From Mytilus edulis (Eukaryota; Mollusca; Bivalvia; Mytilida; Mytilidae): DNA of 64,000 nucleotides. Numbering within the stretch: position 1 is the first letter of the stretch; each line of letters begins with the position of its first letter. The position numbers were made by a program, and so were the translations under genes. The stretch is from NCBI RefSeq assembly GCF_963676685.1, contig NC_092356.1, positions 47,021,601 to 47,085,600 of the forward strand. Reading direction: 5' to 3'. Positions 1 to 13,532 of this stretch are shown here, piece by piece. The notes beneath the pieces are model-generated. The model saw only the letters and a program-made list of their open reading frames with translations, had not been told where the DNA came from and searched no databases.

Positions 1-3000
1 AATTTTTATTTTTGCAATGACAAACAATGTCTAGTAAAGAATAAGTTTATAGAATTATAAAAGTACAAACTAACTGTCAGTGAATACAAGAACGGAAAAC
101 AAAATGTTCGCTATTAATGCCGCTTGCACCACATCTTTTCGTGTTGTCTTTTGTGTGCTGTTTACATGTACAGAGTTTCCATTACACAGTAAAACCTACT
201 GTAGTAAACATGTGTATATATACAAGTGCAACAACTACTTTTCTTGATTAACTAAAAGTGATCACAGGAAAAAAGAAATAAAAAATTGAATGTTATTCAC
301 TAATGACGAAAATAATACAATGCACAAAATGTAGCATATATCATCCTATTCCGTGTCCGTTATAGTTGACATTTCTTAACATGCAGAGACGAAGCATTGT
401 TGACTTATACCAAATATTTCATAGGTCTTGAACTTGCTCCGATGTTTGAACTTTTGCTTTAGGTATCACTGTGACTGAGATAAAACCAACCTTTTTATTA
501 AAATCCATGTAAATCATCGTCAGAAACTAGTCTAGACACCACTTAAGAACCACACAATAAAAATTGTTTACAAAATAAACTTCAGCAAAACAAAACAAAC
601 AGAAACACTGTTTAGCTCAATTTATAACGTAAAGTATAGCGGACAAGTTCAGCAAGTATAACATGACAGTGCTTTGTCCATTTTTACTACACAGTGTAAA
701 TACATGTATATATGAATATATCTTATTGACATGGCGAGCGTTTCTTTTGGATGTATATATTATAAACTGATATTTTTGCAGTGTTACCGATCTGTAAGTC
801 TATAGTCATAAAGGCATGCTGCATGTTTTGCAACATGATATACTTACATTTTTCTATATTTTTACTTTAATGCTAGACTGTTTTAATAATCTGCTTTTAA
901 TGCTTAATACTATTAAAGATTTTCGGTTTAGATATTAGTAGTTATCTAATTTTACTTTAACCAATATTGCATGAAGGACCTATTTTCAGCATGATTATTG
1001 CATAATTTGTACCCATACTACATATGTATGTACTGATTTTAATACTAGTTAATAAAATGTTTCATTGAATGTCTATTATCTGCCAGAAAGTAACGAAAAA
1101 ACCTATCGTGATTACAGAAGAGTAATTCTTGCATACATTGTACTATACTTTCGTTCAAACAAACTGTTCACCTTTACAAAGTTCTCTGAAAGCATTGCAC
1201 AACATTCTTTGATAATCTGAGGATAATACCTAATGAGAAAAATACTGAATGTTTTAAGGCATACTAATTGTTTACAGGGCAGCTCTCGTGTTTTTTCGGC
1301 ATTATATTATCACGTTTAAAAAAAAACTAACATAATTTTTCTTACACTTATTTACGTTTAAATGCAGTAGATCTAGAGAACACGAGGATTCAATATTTTA
1401 CTTGTATGTTTTATCTTTTTCTAAAAGAAGACAACACGACCAATTTAACTCTTTAAGTTCAATTATACTCAGCTGAAACTATATATATTATTCTTTTTTG
1501 CTTAAACGTCTTAAGATTTGCAATTTCTGAAGTTTTTTCGAATGTTTATTTATATTTCCTGCTATATGTTTATTGGTCTATCTCTTATTGCATCGGTGAT
1601 AAAATTTGTAAGTACAAAAAGCCAGTGCAAATATAAGTCTAGATCAGTCATGTTCTTAATCAAATATATGCAGTTTATTAAATATTCGAATTTCTAGCCA
1701 ATTTTTGTTTAAAATTTGCGACTAGTTATTTGACTAGTTATATGCACAACGTACCATGACAAATTCAATAAATCATAAGTAAGGGAAAATAAAACCAACT
1801 GGTAATAATTTGAACACCATGGCAAGAAATTAAGGTGTCGAAAGTGTTGCCGCTGATTTTTTTCTAAAAAATTCGAACAGGACACAATTGTGCCAAAATT
1901 AAACTGAATGTTTGAATTCAAATGGTTAACTAATCATGTGCTCTGAAAAGGGACTAAGAAAGTCACTTCCCGAAAGCTCTATTTACAATTTCAATAGAAT
2001 ACTGGCATACATACTGGTCACTATAGGTTGCAGTCTTGTAATTGACTGCTCCATAGGCTTACATGAAAAACAGCTGATCTTTGAAAATGAAAAAATAAAA
2101 AAATGCTACATAGAAACAAAATTTCATTTTAAAATCGTGTACATGTATGTACTAAATTAAAGATAAAATTGTGATTTAATCGAAAAAAAGTGGGTCATAC
2201 CACGAAGAATAAAAAGTTACGTAACCCTGAAGCCAAAACATGTTTTTTCTACTTTCTGTTTGCTGTTTTTACTAGGCTGCACCACTTCCAGTAAATATGA
2301 TATCCTTCCACTTTCCTGGATTGTTATCTCCAAAAAGATGCAAGTTTGTTTTAATCTATAGATATGTTTCAATTCAGCATAAACCTATAATCAAACAGAA
2401 AAAAATGCCTCGAAGCAGTTCTTCTTCCCCTAAATAGAAATAACCTACTTCAAACTGTAATTGTTAAGTCACATTGACCTAGATACACTACTTTATTGTG
2501 CTCTTACCATATACATGTACACCAGCGTATCAAATTTTGCAAATAAAACACCCTATACGTGAGAGACTGTATGTACGCAGTTCTTGAAAAGAATACATTC
2601 AGATTTTGTCAATTTTAAACAAAATTATGGATTATATTTATAAATGTGTCTTGTTATTACAAAAATACAGCTTTTAGACTATTCTGCGTACCAGTTATTT
2701 TGTGGAGGGTATACATTATTTAATTGCTGTTAGAGATAGCTAGTTACTCGTCAAGGTTGTGGGTTAGAGGTATTCTTAGACTAGTCATCTCACAAACTAG
2801 CTACATGTATGTATCTTGATGTAAAAAAAAAGTTATGGGTAAAATGTATTGACCTCTTATGGTTAACTTTTACATATTGTGACTTGGGTGGAGAGTTGTC
2901 TCATTGGAAATCATATCGCATCTTCTTATATCTATATAGTGCAATTTAAACCTCTTTATAAAGATAAGGATAACGTATTTGCAAAGGGTTCTGCTATCAT

Positions 3001-3248
3001 AATCAGATAGTCGGGTTTTATTTTGCATGCTGTAATGAAGATTTCAAACAAGCGTTACTGTATTGAATTAAGGTATATTTTCCGCAGATCACAATGAATA
3101 TCGTTATGAAGACCGCACTTGACCCATAATCGTTTACTTTTACAAATTGTTACTTGGATGAGAGAATTGTCTCATTTGCACTCAAACCACATATTCTTTT
3201 ATCTATATACAGTATATTTGTTTAATATCATCAACCATTTACTTACAG
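1..3248. other. Non-coding AT-rich stretch, probably intron of the KY-type gene
   Basis: I see no convincing exon on either strand here. The first coding exon to the right enters in phase 2, so at least one upstream exon exists; none is recognisable, so this is most likely the end of a long intron. The only structure noticed is two diverged copies of the family A tail (about 2868-2945 and 3118-3210). Confidence 0.6.
2868..3210 (+). repeat. Two diverged copies of repeat family A tail
   Basis: Positions 2868-2945 and 3118-3210 both carry GACTTGG/TACTTGG, then a GAGTTGTCTCATTGG-like core, then a CATCTTCTTATATCTATAT-like end, in the same orientation. The second copy ends just before the KY-gene splice acceptor at 3247-3248. 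Confidence 0.6.
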
Positions 3249-6200
3249 GTATGATCGGTATGTCTTTTTACAAAGAAAGAAGCCTCACATCTTGCACATT
3301 CGAGTACGATCTCCTGTGAAAGATATATTTCGATTTGAACTGGTAGGAAAAGATGTAACAATAACCGACCCTGGTTATGATTACGACTGGGTAGCAGTCT
3401 ATAAATTTGATTTTACAGGAAGTACTACAACCGATGTTGACGCGTTCCCAGAATGTCCTGTGATTGGTTGGGGTCCAGGACGTGCTGCAGTGGAATGTGG
3501 AATGGCTCCTATGAGTCATTTTGGCGGGGAAATTCTTCCCGCAAATGATGGAAAGTTAGAAATTAAATTCAGTACAGTTAATGATAAGGATTGGAATAAA
3601 ATGGATATAAAAGGACAGTTAATTCGCGGTGGTAGTGCACCTGAAGAAGTTTCAGACCACATCGTTCATAGAGTGGAAAACGGAGACATAATATTTAACT
3701 TGACAACACCAAAGAAGGGGGAATATGCATTTAAAGTGTACGCAAACGAAGAGGGAGATAGAGAACCGAAAAACGTTTGCAACTATTTAATTACTTCAAA
3801 TCAAAAGCAAGAAAATACTCCTTTCCCAAGAAATTTCTCGGAATGTCTTGGAGAAAAAGAAGCATTCCGTGCGATGGGACTTAAAGCATTAACCCATCAA
3901 TCAGGGTACATAGAAACTGGAGATGAAGAGCTAGAAATAGCTTTCCAGAAGATAGGTGACATTGACTTATCTCTTAATTTATCAGGGAGTTTGATACATG
4001 CCGAAATGGCCAAACGACTGATTTCCGAAGAGGTAAATGGGGATAAAATTACATATAAAATTCGATTCCCAGGTAATGGAAATTATGGCCTGCGACTTAT
4101 GGGTAACAGAGGCCAAGGAAATGAAGTTATGTACGAATATGTTGTTAATTATAAACAGAAAAAACAAAAACATAAACCGAGAGAAGAAAAACCACCACCT
4201 GAACCAGAACCTACACAACAACCTGAAATCAGTAGTAAATTTAAAGGTATGCTACTTTAAAAAAAAAAAACCATTTAATTCTTTTCGTCTGGCAGGTTAA
4301 AAAAAGTTTGTAGCATGGCTGTAACATATTTTATTCCGGCCTCTCTGAAAAACCTACCGGTTCATGGTCAATGTGTTGGGATCCTGAATAAGCAAAAAAT
4401 ATTTGTCACTGGATGTCAAGCAAATAACAATCAATCAATCCTCAATAAAAATTTGCAAAAACTTTGGAAGTATCTCAAAATTATCTAGTCTCTAGAACGT
4501 ATACGTATGCATTCAATTTACAAACTCCTTTGTTTCTACCCGTCTATTTTCTAGTACTCAAATTGAACGCACTGAATTTTGTTAATTTTCAAACTACATT
4601 CTGCTCCTATTTAATTCAGTTTTGCGTTCGATTTTTTTTAAAATGAGTGTATCTGAGCACCTATGATATACGGTTAATATAGAAAGGCATCAAGAACAGA
4701 AACATACTGAGGGCGAAATTGGAGATTTTCATATAAATAGGCACAGATATCAAAACTATTATAGGCGACAAATCCTCGCCCAAAAGACAAAACAAAACAA
4801 AAAACAACCAAACAAAATACTAGTAAACGAAACATTTTCTCTGTTTCCATATTCTAGCATATCATAGGCACAAAAGGGTAGAAGTCTGCACATTTTTGGT
4901 TTGCGGACGTTTAAAAGCGACCAGCCAAAAAAATATAGTTTGCATGTCTTCTCCATTTTTAGAATTACCTCCAACTCCCGACACTTACATCCCCGTAGAA
5001 ACGGACAAACATCAGAAAACACGTTCAAATTTTTTCTATCATCTGTTTTCAGATGTTCCAAATGACCTAAGGAAAAAAATAAAGCGGGCTATTGAGGATC
5101 AGAACGACGTTGAGCTTGAAATGGCAATAGAAGATTTAAAAAGCCTTGGTCTTCCGACAGCACAAAAAGACATTGAAACAGCAGAAATAGAATTAGGAGT
5201 TATGAAAACGAGGAGAGGTATAATATATTTTTTTGTCCTGTTTTAATTATTTACTACTTCTACGCTATGAAACAGATCGTTTTTTAAGTTGATAGTGTCC
5301 CTCTTTGATTAAGTTTATCTGCTAATTTGTTGGATATCTATTTTTAAAAATAGTGTTTCTGAATTACTAAATTTATAAAGTGAGTATCTTTGTTTAATGT
5401 TCTCCTCAAATGGATTCAAAGATAACTGGGATAACATTTCAGTGTACCATTAGTGTTTCAAATTACCGGATGTCACTAATAAATTGGAAATGATACAATC
5501 AACCGAGAATTCAAGACTTGAACAGTAGAAGCTTGTGAAGCTTCGGACAGACAAGTCATGTGGCTCGTAACAAATGTAAAGAAGTTATTATAGCCACGAG
5601 CAACAAAAAGACATACAAATCATTTTGTTCATGTTTGAAGTTGGCAACAACCTTTAACTAGTTCGATACCGTGATTATAATGCATACTAACACGAGAGAA
5701 TATATTCCCATCTAAAAAACAAGTATTGTGGATAAAAGTAAAGAGTTGGAGATACCATTTCATAGTTTTTTAACCGGAAACTTCAACGCACCGCACCGCC
5801 ATGCTATTTCAGATTATTACAGAATAGAATTTTGAAGTGATACAATATAGAAATTGGATTTTGTTTGTATTTTCAAACAGAAAATGGTGTTACCCATGTT
5901 TGAAAAAATCCTCAAATTAAACAAAATCATTTCAAAAATACAATTTCATATACTTAGTTGCACACAAACACAGTATGCTAATCATTCTAATGTCCTTTAG
6001 TTCCTTATCCAATGATATGTCTTTATATGACAGAACTGAATGAGGCCACAGAAGTGAGAGATATGTCCCTTATTAAGGAAGCAATATCAAAAGCAAAACA
6101 AGGTTCCTATGACAAAAGACTACCTACAGAAATGGCACTAGCTAAAGCAATGCTGGAAAGACTCAGAAATATAACAAAACTCATGCATGCTGTTCTTTCT

Positions 6201-9200
6201 CTTGACCAAAAGACCATTGCAGAAATTAAAGGATACCAAAATCCTCCACCTGCAGTTCATAGAGTTATGATGGCTACACTGCTAATTCTGGGTCACTGGG
6301 AGGAGGAAACCGAGGTAATGCAGAAATAAATCAAATTACATCTAAACCTGTATATGAAGGCCTCACTTTAGAGAGTTGTCCTCTAAATTGAAGTTGAAAA
6401 TGCATAGTATTATATGTATTGCTACACATAGAGAAGAAGTGACATTATAGGTGTAATACCACCAATGAGTTTCCCCTATTTGTTTGCACTTTTCAAAAAA
6501 ATTATGCAGAGTTTATTTTAGTTTCAAATAGAGAAATACTTGGAATGAGTAAAGTTTAATCCTGTCCAGTACTATAGAAAAAAATTCTCATAACATTTCA
6601 TTGCATATAAGAAAATAAACATCACTAGAAGTTAACCAATCAAATGTTCCCCCTTATTTAACCTGTGTACAAGCTTTAGTAACCATGTAAGCTCAAGTTT
6701 CCAAAATATTCCATAGAAATGTTGTGTAATTGTGTAATTAAAATATATTATATATTCTTTATTGGATGCGACCGTTATTTATAAAGATCATACCTTAATA
6801 TGCCTGGTATACTATTGTCTGTTCTGGATTACCTTACCCTGAACATTGACAACAAAGCATTTGTAACAATAACTATCAAAACAAAGGGCAGACAAAAGAC
6901 AAATCATCTTAGATATGTGTCAAAATAGAAAACATATGTATACAATGAACTGTTTTGGTGATATTCATGTCTATAATGTGTTTTGACATATACTATATTT
7001 GTATGCTTTCACATTTCCCCCCGCTGATACAGTCACATAATTAATATGGCTTCAATTAACGAAAGCTCCAATTTTATCTCATGTGTTTAGAGACCTCTCC
7101 ATTATGAATTACCAAGTGACTTAAAACTTTGGTTAAAGATGCTTTTACTTGGAATGCATGTTAAGGATCCCAGTGATGCAGTTTTTAATCTTTTTGAAAG
7201 AAAAGCGAAATTTTCTAAAAAATAGTCATTATGTTTTGATGCTTTCATATGTAAAAATGCTATGATTCCGCAGACTTGTGCTTATTTTTTCAATAGATAA
7301 TGAAAGGCTAACGTATCTTGTATTTATAATGTGCTGCCCTTTGACATACCGAATGTAATACTTGTATTATGTTTCTCTCTCCAACTCGTGCGTTTTCAAT
7401 TTGAACGTCCTTTTGTTTCTTTCGCCACCTCTTCTAAAAAAGTGATTAATATCTGATTACAGGAATGGAGGAACGTCCAAATTGCCCTCGGAAAAATGGG
7501 AAAAGATGCAATCAAAAGAAAGATACAAGAACTTAAAATAGACGAAATTCCTGTTGACGTTGCCCTCGGTGCACGAGACCTGATACGAGACTTTACATTG
7601 GACCAAGTCAGAATGGTCAGCGCTGGTGGTGCTACATTTTATGTTTGGGTAAGTTTCATAGCATTAACTTATATACAATGATGTACGTTCGAAACATGTT
7701 ATTGTTGTGGCGAGGTCGGCGAACTTTAGCTGTAAAAAAATGTTACCTGGAAGATTTTTATATTTTCTCTACATGTTGATATAAAACATGTCAAGTACTT
7801 GAATAATATAATTAAGTTACCTACCGACAGCCATAAAAAATATTTTCCAGCAGAAAATTAAGAGTCATATGTGGCTCTCAATTTTGAAATTTTTGGTGCT
7901 TTATAAACAAAAATCTAAAGAAAATTCGTTTGCATTTCTATCCAGAAGATTATAAAAAAAGAGGGACGAAAGATACCAAAGGGACAGTCAAACTCATAAA
8001 TCTAAAACAAACTGACAACGCCATGGCTAAAAATAAAAAAGACAAACAGAAAAACAATAGTACACACGACACAACATAGAAAACTAAAGAATAAACAACA
8101 CGAACCCCACCAAAAACTAGGGGTGATCTCAGGTGCTCCGGAAGGGTAAGCAGATCCTGCTCCACATGTGGCACCCGTCGTGTTGCTTAAGTGATTACAA
8201 ATCCGGTAAATAGTCTAATTCGGTAGGTCATATTCATGAAGGGAAGGGGATTGTAGTTACGACGTAAGGAACATATCCGATATCATTTGTGAAACGGTTA
8301 TTCCATAACGGTCAACCAACTCGTGATGGCGTCCGTAAAATTTACGAAGGGATGATTTCAACTTCACCATTTGAAACTCTTGGTTTAATAGCTTCCTTGT
8401 GAGCAGCAAACCTCTATCAAGAAAATCATGATAGGAAATGCAAGCACGGGAATATCGTATCAATTGGGAGATATATACCCCGTATGCAGGTGCTGCTGGA
8501 ATGTTGCTACTTAGAAATGGAAAGTTCACAATTGGAAAGCTGAAATCATCTCTTTTGTCGTAAAGTTTTGTTTTCAACCGACCCTCATTGTCAATTTCTA
8601 GATGTAAGTCAAGATATGAAGCCGACTTAACTGTATCTGTAGTATCCTTTATCTCTAGTTCGATTGGATAGATGCGTTCCACATAGTCACCGAATTTTGA
8701 ATTGTTTAGTGAAAGAACATCATCTATATAGCGGAAAGTAGAGTTTAAGGATATTGCTAACTTCTTATCTTTCTTCCTAAGAAGTTCCTGCATGCATATA
8801 ATTATACATATTCAAGTATGTTCAGCAAATTATGAACTTTAAATGTGCATGTTGAACATTCAAGATATTATAATCATTAACATTCTTATATTCATATTTC
8901 AACTTTAAATACTTTGTTCCAGTTCATTGACACTTGAATGTGGATAAGTTTTTATTATAAATGTTTATTATTTGTATTAAGAATCAGTTGAATACAATAA
9001 TGTGTTTTTCTTTCGAATGATATTGTAGATCAGAGAGTATACAAAAGAAATTTTGAAATGGAGAAAAATTGGAGTTTCTTATGCATAGTAATTGCATATT
9101 TGTTTTCAAGCTAGATTGTATTACTATACATATATGTTTCGAGTACTTAGAATAGCTAGACATTTTTATTTAGATTTCTTGCACAAAATTTAAATTTCAC

Positions 9201-10696
9201 GGATTATTCTTGACATATAAATGTCGTTGTGTAGTTCATATTTCTTTTATTACCTTCAATCATATTCCTCTCCAGCGAATGGATATCTTTTCCATATCTG
9301 CAAGTCTTCCCGTATATTCCTTTTTACAATATATTGACCATAACCATAGATTGTTACTGTGCACCTCCTACTTTATTTTCATTTCAATATCTTTCGGGCA
9401 TTCACTCACCAATAAGGGCCATAGCAAGATATTTGTTTATCATTTTGTTATACGATGATGACTGATGTACCAATATTTGGACTATTTTATTTATTGTGTC
9501 TGTTTAGTTAACGCATCAATGTAAATATAACGGAATTTGATGAGGCTGTAATCAAAGTGAGAGGGTTACCGATATAAAACCAAGTCAGGAATATGACAGT
9601 TCTTGTCCATGATTATGGACTTTCCGAATTGATTTTTCTCTAAGTTCAGTATTTTTGTGATTTTACTTTTTGTTAAGCTGTGGTCAAAGTACATCCAATT
9701 AACTTTTCATTTTTCATGTCTTTAATAGGGTTTAGCTGTTAAGATCATGTTCCCCGATTTGTCTCAGATTCTCATATTTGATTTATAACATACATCCATA
9801 AACATAACTGTAGATATACATATAAATATATTGAACAAATAAATTCATTTTTGTTTTAATTTTTTTTATATTCAATGAAGCTTTTAAATTCATTAAGCTC
9901 TAAAAGTAAACCTCATGTTTTATTTCATTTGTAAATATTTTACCCTAAAAACCTGACATTTTGTAAAATCTGTTTTGTCAACTCATTCCCTATACGACAC
10001 ATTTTATTTGTCAGAGAACTAAATGTCCAGAATATCATACATAAAAAACCAAACACAAATGACATTGTTTAGATTATGCCCCAGTGTGTATTGTATATTT
10101 TGCTCCTGTTTCATACCATATTGTATGCTTCTTATTTTAGGATTTTTGCTAGCATTTTAGAATGTTCAGTTGTTTAAAGTAATGTACAATTAAAAAAAAA
10201 AATGTTTATGGAATATTTATTTCGAAGTATAACATAGTTGAAAAAGAAATGAGAAAAATGATCAGAAATAATAATTTATTCAATTGAGAATTTTTGTTTC
10301 CTAATTGTGTAGACCTATTTTTTTAGAAATAAAAGGCATGTTTGTGAAGTTTAGATAAAGAGTAATCGAAGATACCAGTCTTACAATGAAGGTCGCGTCA
10401 TCGTTTCGTCTAAACATGAAATACACATGAAGTACAGGATATATTTGATATTTAAATTTACTTTCATCAAAGAGGGGCTTAAGATACCAGAGGGACATTC
10501 AAACTAAATAAATTATAAATAATGTTTGTTAATAATCAAAATTATGTTGTTCTAGGTGAAGGGATTAACAGAAGAAATATGCCAAAGGAACAGTGAAATT
10601 ATTAAAGACATCAGACCAAGAACAAGTCGTCGACGAAGAAGTACAATGATGTCGGAAAAATCTTTCTATTCTGAAAGAACGATGTCATTCAATTAA
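3249..10696 (+). CDS. KY/hillarin-type (kyphoscoliosis peptidase-like) protein, C-terminal part, five exons
   Basis: Exons 3249-4246, 5053-5217, 6034-6314, 7463-7648 and 10556-10696 (TAA at 10694-10696) join with consistent phases (2-in, 1, 1, 0, 0) to give 589 residues. Every junction has AG/GT borders. Residues 1-330 hold two beta-rich repeats of the KY/hillarin type, with an IGWGPGRAAVECG block and matching LEI-F segments. A lysine- and proline-rich linker (KPREEKPPPEPEPTQQPE) follows. The remaining 250 residues are predicted helical; the last part contains FTLDQVRMVSAGGATFYVWV, which resembles the stalk region of dynein heavy chains. The tail is arginine/serine-rich (RPRTSRRRR). KY-family proteins have a transglutaminase-like Cys-His-Asp domain further N-terminal and act in muscle or cytoskeleton; that domain is not in the window, so activity cannot be judged. 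A possible poly-A signal ATTAAA lies at 10889. Exon calls are by eye; family assignment is moderately secure. Confidence 0.75.
4300..4445 (+). repeat. Family H short interspersed repeat
   Basis: Lies in the first KY intron. It carries GAATAAGCAAAAAATATTTG, then CACTGGATGTCAAGCAA, and ends in CAATCAATCAATCC. Related copies are at 39130-39315 and, more decayed, at 11385-11460. Confidence 0.55.
7953..8796 (-). mobile_element. 5'-truncated Penelope-like reverse transcriptase element in the last KY intron
   Basis: The minus strand reads an open frame from 8793 to 8257 (178 residues), then about 300 bp of 3' tail ending in the family P end at 7960. The protein is the C-terminal half of a reverse transcriptase. 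It keeps the YIDD catalytic pair (FRYIDDVLSLNN), a following YLDLHLEID block and a basic C-terminus ending in FLTS. The YLD and IRYSRAC arrangement fits the Penelope-like group; no GIY-YIG endonuclease is visible. The upstream palm half is absent, so this copy is inactive. It is nearly identical in protein to the copy at 52471-53841. It lies antisense to the host gene. Confidence 0.75.
8800..10555. other. Remainder of last KY intron
   Basis: No exon is seen. It holds a full family D repeat (9441-9668) and, at about 10470-10505, a small decayed piece of the family P tail (AGATACCAGAGGGACA). Confidence 0.6.
9441..9668 (+). repeat. Family D dispersed repeat, near full length
   Basis: It matches the reverse complement of 56869-57175 over its length: both start at TTGTTATACGATGATGACTG, pass GCATCAATGTAAATATA, GTGAGAGGGTTA and AAGTCAGGAATATGA, and end in CAGTATTTTTGTGATTTTAC. 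This copy has an internal deletion of about 70 bp relative to the other. Confidence 0.75.
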
Positions 10697-12002
10697 TTCT
10701 ACACATCAATGTATTGGTACATAACTATTTCTCTTTTAATTCAAAATCAAAACAATTGCATACAATTATTCTGAATATCAACTGTGATGTGATGCAAAGA
10801 TGTCCGAATTACATTTTACCTAACTAACTTGACTTATATTCCGTCCTACATCAATTTACGTATTTATTTCATGTAAACAAGTATTATGATTAAATTGTCA
10901 AAATTATTGGTGATATCTATTTAATTTTATGCCTCTATTGCGTTGGTTTATAAAAATTAATATATGGTATAATTTTGGATCCTCAATGCTCTTCAACTTT
11001 GTAATTGTTTGGCGTTATAAATATTTTGATATGCCCGTCACTGATGAGTCTTATGTAGACGAAACGCGCGTCTAGCGTACTAAATTATAATCCTGGTACC
11101 TTTGATAACTATATATAATTGCCAACGAAAGTCCAAAGATTGTGGATGAAAGTACAAAAGTACCATGCAATCGGCTTTAAAATACCGCGCAATATCAAAA
11201 TGCGAAACATATCAAATGGGAAATCCAAAGACCCGATTAATGAAGAAAAAACAAATAACAAAAAACAAATATTACACCAACAAACGACAATGTGAATTAT
11301 AGGCTCCTGATACAGAAAAGGTGTTGATAGTCCAAAATATTAATCTTGTATCATCGTAGCCTACCTATCAGGGATACCGTTGATGTGTTCTTGTCCTGAA
11401 TATGCATGAAATAATTGACACTGGACGTTATGCATATAATAATTAAGCAATCCAGAACTATTCATTACTTCATTAATACGTAAAAATTTATACACGACGG
11501 GTGTCGCATGTGGAGCAGGATTTTACGAAAATCTCTCCTTTTTACGCGGTTCGTGATTTGTTCAGTCTGTTTCTATGTTTTGTTTTTAAACACCGTATCA
11601 CCAGAAATGACAATTAGTTATTAAAATTGTATAATTTGTTCATGCTTATAAGGATGGATCAAATTTATTGTTAGTTTCAAAGAGACGATTTGAAACTGAC
11701 CAATAATTGTGTTACAAATAATAAATCTCAACGATAAACATTTATAACAGGTATAATATAAACAAAACTTTCTAATGTAGTTTTTTGCTTCAATTACTTG
11801 TATTATGAAAATCATACATTCACACAAAAATGAGTCATAAAAAAGGACAGTCCGTTGTGTAAATATTACTGAGAAATAACATATACTGATTACAGTTCAC
11901 AGTTTTATTACACATTGAAATATGAAATATCCGTATGATCGTATGTGATGAGCATAATCGTATAAAAATTGGGTATGTCACCCTATGAATATACAAAAAT
12001 TA
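10697..12002. other. Intergenic DNA with repeat fragments
   Basis: No gene is seen. Contents: a family C copy (10965-11110), a decayed family H fragment (11385-11460, GAATATGCATGAAATAATTG then ACACTGGACG), and a family P fragment at 11497-11530 (CACGACGGGTGTCGCATGTG). Confidence 0.55.
10965..11110 (+). repeat. Family C dispersed repeat
   Basis: Carries TTTTGGATCCTCAATGCTC, then ATATTTTGATATG, GATGAGTCTTATGTAGACG, AAACGCGCGTCTAGCG and AATCCTGGTACCTTTGATAA. Other copies: 24483-24615 and 44690-44820 (minus), 45195-45555 and 60105-60205 (plus). Confidence 0.75.
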
Positions 12003-12290
12003 AAACATGTTTAACGCCGCCTCAATTTTGCGCATGTCCCAAGTCAGGAGCCTCTGGCCTTTGTTAGTCTTGAATGATTTTTATTTTTAGTTTCTTGTGT
12101 AAAATTCGGAGTTAAGTATGACGTCAATTATCACTGAACTAGGATCTTTTTTAGGGGCCAGCTGAAGTACGCCTCCTGGTGCGAGAGTTTCTCGCTGCAT
12201 TGAAGACCCAAAAGTGGACTTCGGCTGTTGTCTGCTCTATGGTCGGATTGTTGTCGCTTTGACACATTCCCCATTTCCATTCTCAATTTT
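12003..12290 (+). repeat. Family B dispersed repeat, long copy
   Basis: Starts ACATGTTTAACGCCGCC, continues through CCCAAGTCAGGAGCCT, AACTAGGATC, AGGGGCCAGCTGAAG and CTCGCTGCATTGAAGACC, and ends in GTCGGATTGTTGTCGC and CCCCATTTCCATTCTCAA. The first 70 bp match the start of family A, while the 3' half is family B-specific (compare the inverse copy at 18270-18450). Confidence 0.7.
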
Positions 12291-12299
12291 ATTATTTCT

Positions 12300-13523
12300 G
12301 CATTGAAGTTATTTGTTTCGATAATAATGACTATTTATATTTTTTGTTAATAAAAAGTATGCTGTAAAAATCATAAACAAAATTTTAAATATTAGTTAAT
12401 GTAACACATTGTATTTCAGAGCAAGCCTTGTTTACAAATGCTGTTTGTATAGGCAAAAATGTTTACATTTGGAATTCTACATAATTTGTATAGAAATATG
12501 AAAGGTTACAATAAACTGCCTTTGATAAATTCTATTATGTTCAATCAGTTTTTTTCCATCAGTAAAACCAAAAACGTTATAATAATAAGGGAATAAGTTA
12601 GAAACGTTAGGATTATACTTGGCTATCTGCAAATTGACTACAGCTCTGTGACTTCCTGTAAAGACATATTATGTACCATAATTATCAAATTATTGTTCAT
12701 AGAAATTTCAAATTATTGTCCTGCTTGTAAAGTGTGTTTTAATTTTCTCATTGAATACTTTAGGAACACAATTATTATTCTTCACTGGTCTTTAACCATT
12801 TTTGAAAAAAAGTAAAAAAGGAATCATTTAAGTTGTCTAACGATGTTCAGCTGATTGTTTTGTGTAACTGTACATGTTATATAGAATTTACAAGTAAATT
12901 CACCATAGACACCAAGTGATTTTAACGGTCGTAACATTAGATCTATTGTATCACTGCCTTCAGGTTAAAATGATGTTATAATGATACAGTGTGTTCACCC
13001 ATTATGTTGATACTTGTTGATGCTGACATAATTTCAAATGTTATTGTAAAATGTAGAATTTGCGTTCTGTCTCAAATGTACTACTTAAAAGAAAGGAGAA
13101 AGATAACAAAGGGATATTAACACTCATTAATTATAAAAAACATACAGCCAAACAACGAAAATTTTAGTAAACATATAGATACTTCAATATATGCCTTGAA
13201 CTGTTTCCTTGAATTGAAGGTGTAAAATTAATGAGATTGCGTTTCCTTAAAAACCTCATGTATTTTGGGTTTAATTTGTAAAAGCGAAATGTAATGATAT
13301 AAAATCCATTCAATCCATTCAACAAACGACGTGATGTTATTTTGATTCTGAGGTAAGAATAATGACGAAATAAAATATACTTCAAGCCCTTAAGATTGCT
13401 GAAGCGACAATTTAAACTTCTTCTGTCAAAAGTGCTGTACTAATACTATAATTGATTTTTTTTTATATAATTTGCTACGGGTTCGAACATTCATATTGTA
13501 CTGAAATAATTTTTTTTCGATGA
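12300..13523. other. Intergenic AT-rich stretch
   Basis: Nothing gene-like is seen on either strand. A decayed piece of the family P tail (GAAAGATAACAAAGGGATA) is at about 13095-13120. Confidence 0.5.
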
Positions 13524-13532
13524 TATTTTGTC

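Noticed and set aside
1936-2160. 74-codon plus-strand frame upstream of the KY exon
   Set aside because: It does not match the phase needed (an exon ending in phase 2 with a donor) and has no KY or transglutaminase-like motif.
13470-13490. GGGTTCGAAC, a tRNA B-box-like match
   Set aside because: No A box at the right distance and no cloverleaf could be formed by eye.
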